A stretch of 64,000 bases of DNA, taken from the NCBI RefSeq assembly GCF_014898055.3, contig NW_023605083.1, positions 69,309,715-69,373,714 on the forward strand, given 5' to 3'. The translations under genes were made by a program, and so were the position numbers. Origin of the DNA: Talpa occidentalis (taxonomy: Eukaryota; Chordata; Mammalia; Eulipotyphla; Talpidae). The notes beneath the pieces were generated by a model, which was not told the DNA's origin, made no database searches, and was given only the letters and a program-made list of their open reading frames with translations. Shown here in pieces: positions 1 through 11,689 of this stretch; position 1 is the stretch's first letter, and the number at the start of each line of letters is the position of its first letter.

Positions 1-2750
1 AATGTTAACTAAACACACACATTTAAAATTAAAGAAAAATAAGAAATAGTCACAGGAAAGAGGGTTAACTATAGCAGAATACATAGTGGGTGAGTGTGGT
101 ATGTATATTTGAGTGAAAAGATTTGAGATTCTATGTTACATAGTCTTTTGAAAAAAAAATCATCAGAGTCTATTGGGAAATCAGAGGCTGTTTATGCTTT
201 ATCATTTGTATATAATAAAATACATTGGGAAGAGAAATTGATCCTGCTTTTCATTTTCTCATCTGGATTTTATTTCTCTACCCTCAGCTTTCCTGGCAGA
301 GTCTCGTATGTCCATGTTTATGTGAAATGGGCTGATGCTGCTATCTTACCTTTCAATAATTATAGGTCTCCCCAGGAAAATGGCTTTACAGAGGAATTTT
401 ATAAAGGTTTTAAAGATTTTATTATGAAGGATTCAGCCTCTCCACAATTATTAGTTTTAAAAGGTGCTTTGTAGCATTGCTAGAAGAACAACTATTGATC
501 CCTTTACAAAGTGAAGACTGACTCTCTACACCCACGTGAATGCTGTGCCTTGCCATCTTTTAAACTGATATAATAATGTGGCCAAGTAAAATGACCATTT
601 TTCTTGTTGGAGAGCCTCTCATCCTTGCTAATGGTGACAGAATAAACTTCAGGCCTTTGGACTGTTGTAACCACAAATTCCACTTTAGTTTTAACAGTTA
701 TATTGGAGGCAATAATGAACTTCACATTGTTGCATGAAGTTTGCTCAAGAGGAAATTGGAGAACTTGTCAAATATACAACCTTCTAAATGCTTCTTGACT
801 CAATTTGTCTCTATCATCTCAGCCTGAACACTTTCTCCTCAGGATGGCACTACTGAAATAGCTCAGAGTGGCATCGCTTATGCTTGTGTACCTCCTGCTA
901 TAATTGTGTCTTGCCATCACCTGTGGCTGCGAGTATCAACAGTGCCACATGTGTGTTAAGCCCTGTGATCTGGTTCTTATAACTTTGTCTCCTGACTTGT
1001 TCTTGAATGAACATCATGAACCAGCCTCACAGAATAATGATCATGTCATGTCTTATTTGGTACAGTAAAATAGGTTCTGGCATATCGTTCAAGGAAGCTA
1101 TACAGTCTAATCTGTGACTTAAAAGTTTTTGAGCTCTACATGTGATTTTTAATGCTTGTTTCTTTGCTTGGTGAATGCCCTTGAGAAGATCAGTCAACCT
1201 CTGGAATCCTGTGTCCTAAAATGGGCCCATAGACCCATTTTAGAAAAAAAAAAAAAAAAAACAACACTGTAGTGGAGCAGACACAGTCGCTGACTTACTG
1301 TATTTAATGAACATTCTTTCAAAACACCACTGTTATCCAACTAGGGTTCCAGGTGAGGAAATTGCAAAGATGAATGTTATTGCTCTTGTCCATGAGGGGC
1401 TCCCGATCTACTGGAAGAAAGAAGATTTTTCAAAAAGGTGGATTAATATATATGTGGTGAATACCAAACAGTGTTCTGCAGCTATAAAAAAGAAACCAAT
1501 TTCATCAAAGAAGGCTTTGTGCAAGAACTGGCAATATGAGCAAGAAGGAAGAACAATAACCCAAAGGGCAGAGGTGAGAGTGAAGATGTTCAGGACAAAG
1601 GTAACAATTTAAGCACAGGGACAGGGATAGGAAAGATCTGGAGTATGTTGGCCTTCAGGTTAAATAGGGTAATCAGATGCATCGGGGCTGGAAGAATAAA
1701 CTGCAGGCGATAGGCACTCAATTTGGGGTGATGGGAACTCATTGAAGAGCAGAGCTACAAATTCAGAGAAATGCTCAAAAAGATGAATTTGAAAAAAGCA
1801 CAGGAAAAGGGACCAAACAGAGATGCAGAGATCTGTTAGAAGGCAATAAATCAGATATGAGTTAACAAGAGAACCAAGATGTTGATGGTGGAAAGAAACA
1901 GAAAAATCCAGATGTGAGAAAGACTGCTGTTATTCTAAGAGAAAAAAAAAATAGATAATTATTATTGTGTGGAGAACACTGGACTTCTTGTTAATTATTG
2001 TTGTGTACTGACTTATAAACTGAATAATTATTTTGATGCTTAAACAAGAACGTTTTTTCTCACAAAAGCAAATTTTATTGGCAAATAAGATCATGGGCAT
2101 TTCCTGGAACCACACTATAATAGGTGTTGGAGTCAAGAATAGAATGTGGGTCCATCAGGATCCAAAGTGTACGTGCTGGCCATGTCTAGTCTTCATTACT
2201 GCCTCTGGAAAAGCATGAGTTTGAGTGTTTTATTCTGCTGGGAAAGAGCATAAAGATGCTTTTGAAGAAGAGTTTTATGGAAGACAGATCCTTACAAATA
2301 AACAAGCAGTAGATCAGGCAAAGACTGTGTGCACCCTGTGGGTGAAGGGTGATCTCAAACAATCTTGTGAAGTTAAGAACTAGAACATGGCAAAGAGTGG
2401 AGACTAGGGAGATAGGGAGTGGGGGTTGTTGCAAAAATTCAGGAAAGAAAATATAGGGGCATTAACCAAGGCATGGCATTGGGCATGGAAGTGTACTCAC
2501 TGATGCAGGAGGTATTGGCAATCTACTGCTCAGAGGTAAAGGCAGCTTTTCAGATAATATGAATCCCACTTTATTTAGAGCAGAAATAGATGTGTCTGCA
2601 TCTCTACATGGTGTGTACTCCCCCAACTCCTTATCTCCCCCTCTCCCTCCCTCGCACCCTCCCTCTTCTCCTCCCTCTCTCTCTATTCCCTCTGTCTTTC
2701 CAATGTCTCCATAGTTAATCCCAGAGTGAGAGGATAGCTGGTGTTTTTCT
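1..2750. other. Intergenic, no recognised gene
   Basis: AT-rich, with short open frames (for example 133-474 and 1307-1612 plus) that show no recognisable domain. There is a short inverted repeat at 1218-1241 (AAAATGGG, 8-base loop, CCCATTTT) followed by an A18-like run. I see no clear repeat family. Confidence 0.6.
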
Positions 2751-2759
2751 TCTGGTCTT

Positions 2760-2920
2760 TTTGATTATTACTCATAGAGTTTAAGTACTTATGGTGTCAG
2801 GAACTACACTAAGAGCTTTATGGTCATTTGCTTATTTAATCCTTAGTTTTATGAGATAGGCATTAATGTAATTTTCATTATTATTATTACTATTATTATA
2901 CTCTTCATTATTATTATTCA

Positions 2921-2954
<34 letters not shown>

Positions 2955-2990
2955 CCCCATCTGAATGTGATATTGGAGCTTATGGAGAAT
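2760..2990 (-). repeat. MIR-like SINE fragment expanded by ATT repeats
   Basis: The start resembles antisense MIR (phrases like 'cattttatgagataggcatt' equivalents: GAACTACACTAAGAGC, TTTAATCC). It is interrupted at 2875-2951 by an imperfect ATT/TTA trinucleotide microsatellite. Confidence 0.5.
2875..2951. repeat. ATT trinucleotide microsatellite, imperfect
   Basis: Runs of TTA/ATT units with a few interruptions, seen directly. Confidence 0.9.
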
Positions 2991-4220
2991 AAGTCCAGAG
3001 CATGGTTCCATTGTAGAATGGATGGCTTTAGTGACAGGGTGAGACCCTCAGCTAGTGCCTGCAGGGCTCCACAAATCAGCCTTTTAATCACCATGTAATA
3101 TTTTATAATTTCTCTATTAGTTCCTTTTATATAAATATCAGATATATTTAATATAGTTGTAAATCAATTCATATAGGTTTTGAAACATTCTTTACAAATA
3201 ATATTGTCACCTAGCTCTCTCACTGGTTCATATAATAAACCACTACAATAAAACTTTTATTATAATGAAAAGATGCATATGGTTAAAAAGAAATTAAGTA
3301 GTTTAAGTAGTCAACTGAAAAGAACATCTCCCTGAAAAGTCAGCCTCATGTCTACACTGCAAGGAACACTGCTGTGAACTGCTTTGTAATTTTATTTTAT
3401 TTTTTAGAAATGTTGAGCCACGAGCAAGCAGATATATGTACTTTATTTAATTTATTAGCAACAAGATAGTGTCCTACTATGTACTGCTTTGTGCACTGAC
3501 TTTATGTTCCCCTAAATGTTGACTGAAGATCCTTCTATACTTGCACATAAGAAAATTCCCAATCTTTTGAGTGACTGTAAAGTAGCCGATTGCATGTATG
3601 TACCTTAGTTAATTTGATGAGTCTTTTTTTGACATTCAGAAGAAAGTCTTACACATAGGTGACTAACAGTCTCTATAGGATGAATTTTTAGAGTTTTAAT
3701 TGTTGCATGAGAGAATCTGTGTATGGTTCATTTCAGTTGAGGTAGGCAAATAGACTTCAGGGAAAAGAACTAAAAATAACATCTGGTAGCAATTATAATT
3801 TGCTTTTCCTTTAATTATGAGAATTTTTAAGTCTTTTCCCCCATAATGTTACTGGTGTTGTGTGTGTTTGTTCAACACTGCATTTTTCCATGAACTGATT
3901 TTTTTAGGCCCTTTTCAGTTTCATGTCGGGCAATAGTTATTTTATTTCTCATTAATAGCTAAGAATTCCTTCCATAATAAAGGGACATTCATCATTTCCC
4001 TTTTGTGCTGCATATCAAAATTGTGCATCTTAAATTTTTACTTGGGGTTTCATTCTAAATATTGCACTGAAGTACTTATGTATAGATGCTTACTAATCTG
4101 TATATGTATAGCTGGTGGTTTTAGGTCAAAGTTATATGTTTCTTTATGCTTACCATTTCACACTTTATCTTAAACCTTTGATCAATTATTTATTCTGATA
4201 TGAAAAGTAAGATGGAATTA

Positions 4221-4310
4221 TATGGGAAATATAACCAAGATGAAAATGCATACATTGTGCAAAAATGAAAAATGTTGTAAAATATATAAAATTAAATTAA
4301 ATTAAATTAA
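4221..4310 (+). mobile_element. Very short L1 3'-end stub
   Basis: The 72 bases from 4221 match the extreme 3' end of the L1 inserted at 46799-47307 at about 70 of 73 positions. They are followed by an ATTAA-unit tail at 4288-4310. The similarity ends abruptly at 4221, as expected for a strongly 5'-truncated insertion. Flanks AAGTAAGATGGAATT and AAGTGAGATAGGGATT may be a decayed target-site duplication. Confidence 0.75.
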
Positions 4311-4439
4311 GTGAGATAGGGATTTAGATTTCACTCCTCTGATCACACCAAATGTCTGGTCTGTTGTCCAAGAATATCTACTTGATAAACCATCTTCCTC
4401 CCTCACATTTAAAACTCTGAAATAATCCATTGGTTCTAT

Positions 4440-6530
4440 ATACATTTGGGTCCATGGGGAGAATTTTTGTCATGTCCCAATAATGTGATAGTCTATTCTT
4501 GCTCTATCACTCACAGTTTTAATTACTTGATCTTTGTAATGAATTTTAATATATCAGGGTGCCAGGTCCCCCACATTTCTATTCTTGTTCAAATTGATTC
4601 TGGCAATGTCTTCATGCTTATTTCTCAGATAAATTTTAGAGTCATATTTTTTAGTTCCAATGTAAAATATTAATATACTTGGGGGATTACATTGTATATT
4701 TAGAGTAATTTAATTGATTTTTAGAAACCATTTATACATTTTTACACAAGAACAAGTTATGGTTTTTCATTGACTCAAACTTGTTTGTGTGGTCATAGTG
4801 GAGTTTTATAGTTTGTGGGTTATTTTTCCATATAAACCTTCCTTATATATATCATGTTAAGTATATTTCTAGGAAATTAGTCTTTACTATTACTTTTATA
4901 AATGAGATATGCTTTGACATTAAATTTATATTAATAGCATATAATTATATGTGTTAGTGATTTTTATTAACAATTCAAACCAATTTCCTTATAAATTATC
5001 TTCTAATAATTTATTCCTCTGAGTTTTTAATGATACATAGACATTTTTATATGTTGATGATAACTTTCCATCTTCCCATTTTTATACATTATATTTTCTT
5101 CTCTAAATGCTGTGTATGGTCAATACAGTGTTTTCCTTGCTTCATTCTTGACTGTAGTGGAAATGTTTCTGTTGTCCCAAAATTAGCCACCAATTTTTCA
5201 CGACTTATTTGATTGAATAAGGAAGAATTCATCCATTTCTTATGTTGTTAAAATCAGGTATGGATAAATATCATCATTCATCCGTTTGAGTATTTATTGA
5301 GATTACTGCATGCTGAGCCATTTTTCCTTTGATTTATTAAGATATTGAATAAAATTAATTAAATATGTAATCTTGAGTAGTCCTTTCCATCCAAAGGGAA
5401 TAAAATCCATTCGCTTATAACATGTTAATCTATTAATTTATGTGAAGATGGATTCTAAATGCTAAGACTTGAGCTTTAATATCAATATTCAGGATAGGCT
5501 ATATTTGCATTTTTTTTATTTTGTCCTACTTCACTGTGTTTAATATCAATACTGTCCCTTCGCAATCACTCTCCTCACAAATATACTTGTCTTGTTTTTT
5601 TTTACTTTTTTTTTTCCAGAGCAACCTTTCATTTTATTATTACTTTTATGTTTATTTTTTAACAATTAATTTTAGTTTTTACTTATTAATTTTACTTTTT
5701 TAGTTGAATGACTAATTCACTTCTTTTCATGCCTTTTCATAGTAATGTGTCTATAGGTATGAATTATTCTGAGTCTTGTTAAAGTTCTATTATATAAGGT
5801 CCAATCTATGGCATTTACATTATTGTTATTTCTAGATATTCAAACATCTTTAGTTGTGTTTTTCTTTGGTCTAGGGGTATGATTTTGTTGGGGTCAGAAA
5901 ACATGATGTCTTTAAATCTCTAGTTTTGATAGATTTTTCCTAGTTTAATAGTAAGCAAATACAGTATTGAGTTATATAAATGTTCCATGGACATGTGTCA
6001 AGAAGAGGTATTTGCTGTCTTGCTAGTTATATTACTTAAATAACATCTCATCTGTTTTTTTTTTTTTATTCTACCTGATGTCTTTCTTAAACTGAGAGTT
6101 TAATTAAAACTACCTTCCAATGCTGCTTTTATGTACTAATTTTTATATTTTTTACATTTTTTCTTAATGTCAATGTTCTGAAATCAGTGCATAAAAATGC
6201 ATGGCAATGAGTTCTCCATTGCTGCATCATTAGAAAATAACTTTCTTTGTCTTATTTAATTCTTTATACTCAGATTTTAATTTTATTTATGCTTGCACCT
6301 TTATCCTTGGTTTTACTGTTGCTTTAGCAATATGACTTTACCAGTGTTTTACAATCATTCAAAGACATTTGTTTCAACTGCTTCTAACTCTATGTAGTTC
6401 TCTGAGTCAATGCAGTAGTCTATTGAATTACTTTTGGGCTTATCTCATGGACATTAAGCAATATGTCTGAACTGTAGTTTAATACTATCCTTTTGTTTTA
6501 TGTTAATTTTTTTTTATTTTCAGGACCATT
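4440..6530 (-). mobile_element. Old, diverged L1 (ORF2 region), antisense
   Basis: The plus strand reads like the reverse complement of L1 ORF2. The order of recognisable phrases follows L1 (for example CACAGTTTTAATTACTTGATCTTTGTAAT split over 4513-4540, then a 'tatttctaggaa' region near 4865). Every frame is broken by many stops, so there is no coding capacity. Limits are approximate. Similar antisense L1 character seems to continue to about 7400. Confidence 0.5.
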
Positions 6531-7427
6531 AGATTTTCTCTGTTTTGCTTTTGTGCATGTGCTTCTTTGATTCATTTTGTAGTTCTGATTTCCTTCTGAC
6601 AAATTGCAAGCCTTTTTGACCATAAAAATACATTTTACCTGTTATATTTATAGTTGATAATAATATGTATAAACATGTTTTTCTTAATTCACCAATACAA
6701 GTGTTATTTATGTAATCCTCCACCACAGTAAAAAATAAGAAAATAGCATGTGTGTGCACGCACACCCAGACGCAATTTTGCCCAAACCCCCCTCCTCTCT
6801 TCTAGTTGTTCTTAGTTTCATTTTCATATATATTCTCATGGTTCATAACAGTTACATTTTGCATAATAACCCAAATTCTCACAATTCTTTAACCTTAGTC
6901 TGCATTAAAATAAAGTCAGTGCATAAGAACTTTGCTTCCATATTTCCTCCTTTCTATGCATTTTATTTGGCTTCATTTCTTGGTTGACTGGGTTTTATGA
7001 CCATGTTTTTTTTTTTTTTTCTTTTTCTTTAAGAAAGGCTCATGGGTGACATTTCCTCTGAGTTCTACCATGTATAAAAATGGCTTTCAAGTCTTTATGC
7101 TTGAACACCAATCTGGCATGACATGAAATTTTGGGGTCACGCTTCCAGTTCCTGGACCAGGGTAGACATTTCTTGTATAAATCTTCACTGTCTGTCAGCA
7201 CTGACTGCTGCCTAGACCAGGATGCATGCCAGTCTGTGTCTCACCCCCTATCTGTAGGGTGTGTGTGTGTATGTGTGTGTATGTGTTAAAATACCTCTAG
7301 GAACCATTCTTCACCTTTGAAGTTCATTTCAATCATTCTCAAGACTGTGTCACATGGGCGTGATTTTGTCTGTCAAATCAACTTTCATAGGATTTGTTCC
7401 AGGACAACTACCCCCCCTTTTTCAACA

Positions 7428-7703
7428 ATTTATTTTATTTATTTATGCATACAAGAACTGGGGCACAGGTCAGAGGTGCCGGGGGGGGGGGGGGTGGTGA
7501 GAGGATTCACCAGAGTCAGAGTAGGGAGCAGAACCGGTGGATCTACTGAAATACACTGCTGAGAGGAGCAGTGGGCGAGACAGAAGAGTTCTGCTGTGCC
7601 ATGTGTGTCAGCTCCCTGACCAGGCATCCAACTCATGCTTCAGTGCTTGCCAATAGTTTCATAGTGCTGAGACTTAAACCCTTGTGCCACCAGGGGAGCC
7701 CAC
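7428..7703 (-). mobile_element. tRNA-derived SINE, subfamily II
   Basis: Antisense copy: AAATAAAT tail at the low-coordinate end, head (GGGCTCCCCTGGTGGCACAA) at the high end. A run of 14 G at 7481-7494 lies within it. Target-site duplication is at best a weak ACAATTT. Confidence 0.85.
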
Positions 7704-9164
7704 AATTTTCCCTTTGTATATTAGGTAATTCAATATTTTTTCTGTTACATCATAAAAATATTATCTAATTTGTTCATCAAGAATATAAATCATCTATGTG
7801 TTTGCTCTCCTCTGTATTTTGTTGCAATATTTTTCTTTCATAAGGTTACCGTTTTGAGAGTCCCTTGGTTCTTGACTGTGTCAAGCAAAGTATTCAAAGC
7901 CACATCCAGGCGTAGAAAAAGGGCATTTTTAGCAAAATGGCAGTACACTCACAAGGTCACATAGGCAATAGCGACAGGAAATCAACTGTGCCAAGTGCCC
8001 AAGGATTCTTTTTTTCTTAAATGGGGTACAGGGAGCTACTTACTCGTCCTCTTCTGGGCTTATGCAGTTTGATCCAGACCCTGCCCTTTGGTTGGAAGGG
8101 GGGTTTTGAATTCTTATTTGGTATTTGGTGGATCAGTCAGGACTTTCATCTCTCCCAAGAGGTGTTGAAACCACGATGCTCCTTAGAGGTTGTTTGCCAG
8201 GGTGATTTGAAAGTCATTCACGCCTCTAACATGCAGCTTCTTCCCTGGTGTTTCTTCAGCCCTGCAGGTGCTCCCAGTGTCCTGGATATCACTGGCTGCT
8301 ATTCATTGGAATCTTAACTCCTTTCCTCTACTTCTCATGATGATTTAATTTCTGTAACAGTTTATTTTCTTCTATTTACCCTGCCCTCTCTCATGGGGTC
8401 ATTCCTCCCCTTACTGATAGATTTCTCTTCTTCAGCAAGAATCTTGTGATTTTCTGAAAGTCCTACTTTGTCATGGCTTTCTGAGTGATTTGGAGCTATT
8501 GATATTTATCTAGCTAATTTATCCACATGAAAAAGATCACAGAGAAGATCCAGCAGCAGATCTGTGTTCCAAAGAGGCATGAAGGTGTGGCAGAGCGTAT
8601 GACTGCAGGAGTGTAGGAGAGGAATTCCGAGGAGTCAGTGCCAGAAATAGTGACAATACCTAGGTCATGGGTCAGGTCATCTGATCTTTCAGACTTTGTG
8701 TGTGCGAGAATTTTACCTAACCTACTTCAGTGTGGTTGTTCATCAGTTGTCATGGGGACCATCATTTCTTCTCATTATAATCTTACCTGCTACCCTCTAT
8801 GTCCCTGCCTGGAGCTAATAATGTCTAAGCCATGAGGATCTGCAGAGCCACTGTCTGATTATTCCCACTATGATGCCAGAATAGGCAAAGTTGGAAAACA
8901 ATGCCTGCTTACTGGCACACCTATTAGAAAGGCTGATGCCAAAAACTGGCAAGAAGCTTTACTATTATGTGTCTTGCTGTAGTTTTTCTTTCATTGTGGT
9001 AATTCGGCTTCTTGAATGTCTTGGGTGAATTGGTGGTGGAAACTCTGTGAGAACTACACATGAGAAAAGAAAGCAAACATTGTAAGAAAAAAATAAATTT
9101 AAAAAATAATAAGGAAATTATAGATCTCAATAAAATTTCAATTTATTCATATTAAAAAACTGGT
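7704..9164. other. Intergenic, no recognised gene
   Basis: No gene, RNA or clear repeat recognised. Short open frames such as 8021-8317 plus show no family resemblance and no low-stop extension. Confidence 0.5.
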
Positions 9165-9438
9165 AAGAAGATGGAGCAATATGAACTTGGTTTTGTTGCT
9201 AATATGAGAGCAAATGGTAAACCTGCCATGGGATAAAGTTTGAAAGTTTCTTATAAAATCAAATCTAGGTTTACTGTGAAACACAATATTTGTGCATCTG
9301 GGGTCTTTTTTCAACTTATTTAAAAACACATATCCAGGTAAAATCTTCATATAGTGACTGCATCGTAATCACCAAAATGGGGGATGTTTCAGAGGTGTCT
9401 CAATAAGTAAATGGATAAACAAATTGTGGTATAATCTT
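9165..9438 (+). mobile_element. Old L1 3' fragment, part 1
   Basis: Shows late ORF2/3' end features of old mammalian L1 (AGTTTCTTATAAAATCAA; later ATGGATAAACAAATTGTGGT). It continues after the SINE insertion at 9454-9729. Confidence 0.65.
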
Positions 9439-9453
9439 AAAATGGAGCAATGA

Positions 9454-9729
9454 GGGCCTCCCCAGTGGCGCAGCAGTTGAGTGCTGGTCTTCGAAGGTGC
9501 CAGCAGTCTCTGCAGAACCGGTTCAATCCCCGGCCACCTGGCAAGGGTCCTACATGGCACTCAGACCTCCTGCCGCCCGCTGCTCCCCTCAACAGTGTGC
9601 TTCGCTCTTTCTGCCTGTTCTGCTCCCTACTGTGGCTCTGGTGAATTCTCTCACCCTCCTGTGCTTCTGACTGTACCCAGTGCTTGTATAAATAAATAAA
9701 TCTTAAAAAAAAAAATTAAAAAATAAAAA
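9454..9729 (+). mobile_element. tRNA-derived SINE, subfamily I
   Basis: Head GGCCTCCCCAGTGGCGCAGC, B box GGTTCAATCCC and an AATAAATAAATC tail. It is flanked by a perfect 15-base duplication AAAATGGAGCAATGA (9439-9453 and 9730-9744). It splits an older L1. Confidence 0.95.
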
Positions 9730-9744
9730 AAAATGGAGCAATGA

Positions 9745-9990
9745 AAAAAATGAGCTATTAAGCCATCAGAGTTATGGATTAACTTTAAATACATACTGAT
9801 AAGTGAAAAATTAAATCTCAGAAGGCTCCATACTGTGTGATTTCAAGTAGATGACATTCTGAAAAAGGCAAAAGTATAGAGACAATAAAAAGATTAATAG
9901 TTCCTAGAGGGAGAGTGAAGTGAGGGAGTTTTTAGAATGGTGAGTATATTCTGTATAAACTGTAATGGCAAATACATGACATTCCTTAGT
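9745..9990 (+). mobile_element. Old L1 3' fragment, part 2
   Basis: Continues the 9165-9438 fragment after the SINE: ATACTGTGTGATTTCAAGTA, GACATTCTGAAAAAGGCAAA and TAATGGCAAATACATGACAT match the 3' UTR-like end of old L1 elements. Confidence 0.7.
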
Positions 9991-11040
9991 CAAACCTATA
10001 GAACTTTAGAGTACAAAAAGCAAGCCATAATATATGCAAATAAATAAATGCAAAAAAAATCATTTAGGAGGTTAGTGAATGCCAGAAAGAAATGCACATT
10101 GTGAGAAAAGAATCTAACTGTATCACCAATGTGTGAAATAGCTTCAGTGAAGTTGGTGGCGGGCAGGGAAATGCCAACCAAGTTACTGGAAATGAATAGA
10201 ATCTGCAAGACAAAAGACAAAGAAACTGCACAGCAACATGGAACTCTAGCTGATAAAGTTTTTTTCCCCATGCGTATAAAGGTTAACAATTCTAATACTG
10301 CTATACAGTGTGAACAGACTCTGGGCATACTGATGAACTGAAGAAATTCCTTTGCAGCCCTGTTTCCAAAAGAAAACCACATTTTATATAGATTCCATTT
10401 CCTCTTCCTGGACCTCAGGAAGATTCGCTGTAGGCTGAACCATGTAACTCAATATAAAGTAGAGCAACATGATTCTCTAGCATATCCAGGACAGCATCCT
10501 AAAATCTTCAAAAAGATCTTCCCTCTCTTTTTCCATAGTGACCCCCAGAGGTCCTGTCTTCAAGATAGCAACATTGCAAGACAAAAGGAGTCTGATTTTG
10601 GAGTTACTACCTAAAGGGGTAGTAACACCAAGACTGACTCCACCTACTTTGGGTTATACTATGAGAGAAATAGAATGACATGATATTATGACACTGACAT
10701 TGGGGGCTTATTGCAGTTGATCAATCAGCCTCCCTAAGTGGTTGCTTATCAGGACATTATTCCACTGGCGATAAAATATCTGAGCTTTGTTTTGAGTTTT
10801 AGAAAGGTTGAGCAAGAGAAAGAGAAATTCATAACACCTGATTCCAGACTGGACTCAAGTAGGGCTATTTCTTTTTTCAAAGAGCACATTTTTGTTCCAG
10901 AAAGACCTGGAAATCCATATGAAATATAACTTTTTCTGCATCATTTAGTGCAGTAAACTCCACATTGCATGCTTAAACCTGTGAGGGGTAGTTGATCACA
11001 ATGATGCTCTTAATTTGAGGTTATCTTCATAAAAAGAAAA
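9991..11040. other. Intergenic, no recognised gene
   Basis: Nothing recognised. A 128-codon minus-strand frame at 9996-10382 lacks any known domain. Confidence 0.5.
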
Positions 11041-11225
11041 CTCCCTGAGATTTTGTGAAACACTTTATCTCATGCGTTGACCTCAGAAAGTGTGTATGTT
11101 GACCATTTTACAGAAAATTGAGGTTTAGAGTAATTAAGCACAAAGCTCAAGGTCATTCATTAAATTAGTAGCAGACACAAAGTTTCAGTTAAAGTGTCTG
11201 CATTCTAGTCCAGTATTCTTTCTAT
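11040..11225 (-). repeat. MIR SINE, antisense
   Basis: Core features ACCATTTTACAGAAAATTGA and AAGCTCAAGGTCATTCA are in antisense MIR order. Confidence 0.7.
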
Positions 11226-11484
11226 ACACCACACTTTCTCTGAGCCTAAAAATTTATCAGTCTCAAAGGAAGTTATCTGATTAATCCAAACCCCAATTTA
11301 AGACTCAAACATTGAAATCCAAGAATCATCAGTGAACACTAAGGGCCCTTTATATAGTTCCTACAGCATCACCTAAAAAGTTCTTGGAGACAATCAGAAT
11401 GCAGACTGACTTTTAGACTTGTGATCCCCTCCCCTGACCAGAATTTGGGGTTGGGGAAAGAGGGTGGGGGAACTTTATGTCAGC

Positions 11485-11680
11485 TGACTGGGTTTGAATA
11501 TTACCTCTTTCACTTACTAGCCATGGGAAGTTGGGCAACTTATTTGACATCCCTGAGCACCCATCTACGCTTATTTGTAGCAAACAAAGTTAAGTTCTGC
11601 CTGGAAAATTACCTGGCACAAATGAGATATCCAGACAGCTGCAATAATTGCAATAGTAACCAGCAGCAGTTAGCACAATT
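11485..11680 (+). repeat. MIR SINE, sense
   Basis: GGGTTTGAATATTACCTC, TTCACTTACTAGCCATGGGA, TTGGGCAACTTATTTGACAT and ACCTGGCACAAATGAG follow the MIR consensus order. Confidence 0.75.
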
Positions 11681-11689
11681 TTACTGGAG

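Noticed and set aside
1307..1612. 101-codon plus-strand frame in the distal intergenic region
   Set aside because: No family resemblance, no splice or promoter support, only one continuous short frame.
9369..9699. Overlapping open frames over the SINE at 9454
   Set aside because: All lie within the SINE; equivalent frames recur in other copies.
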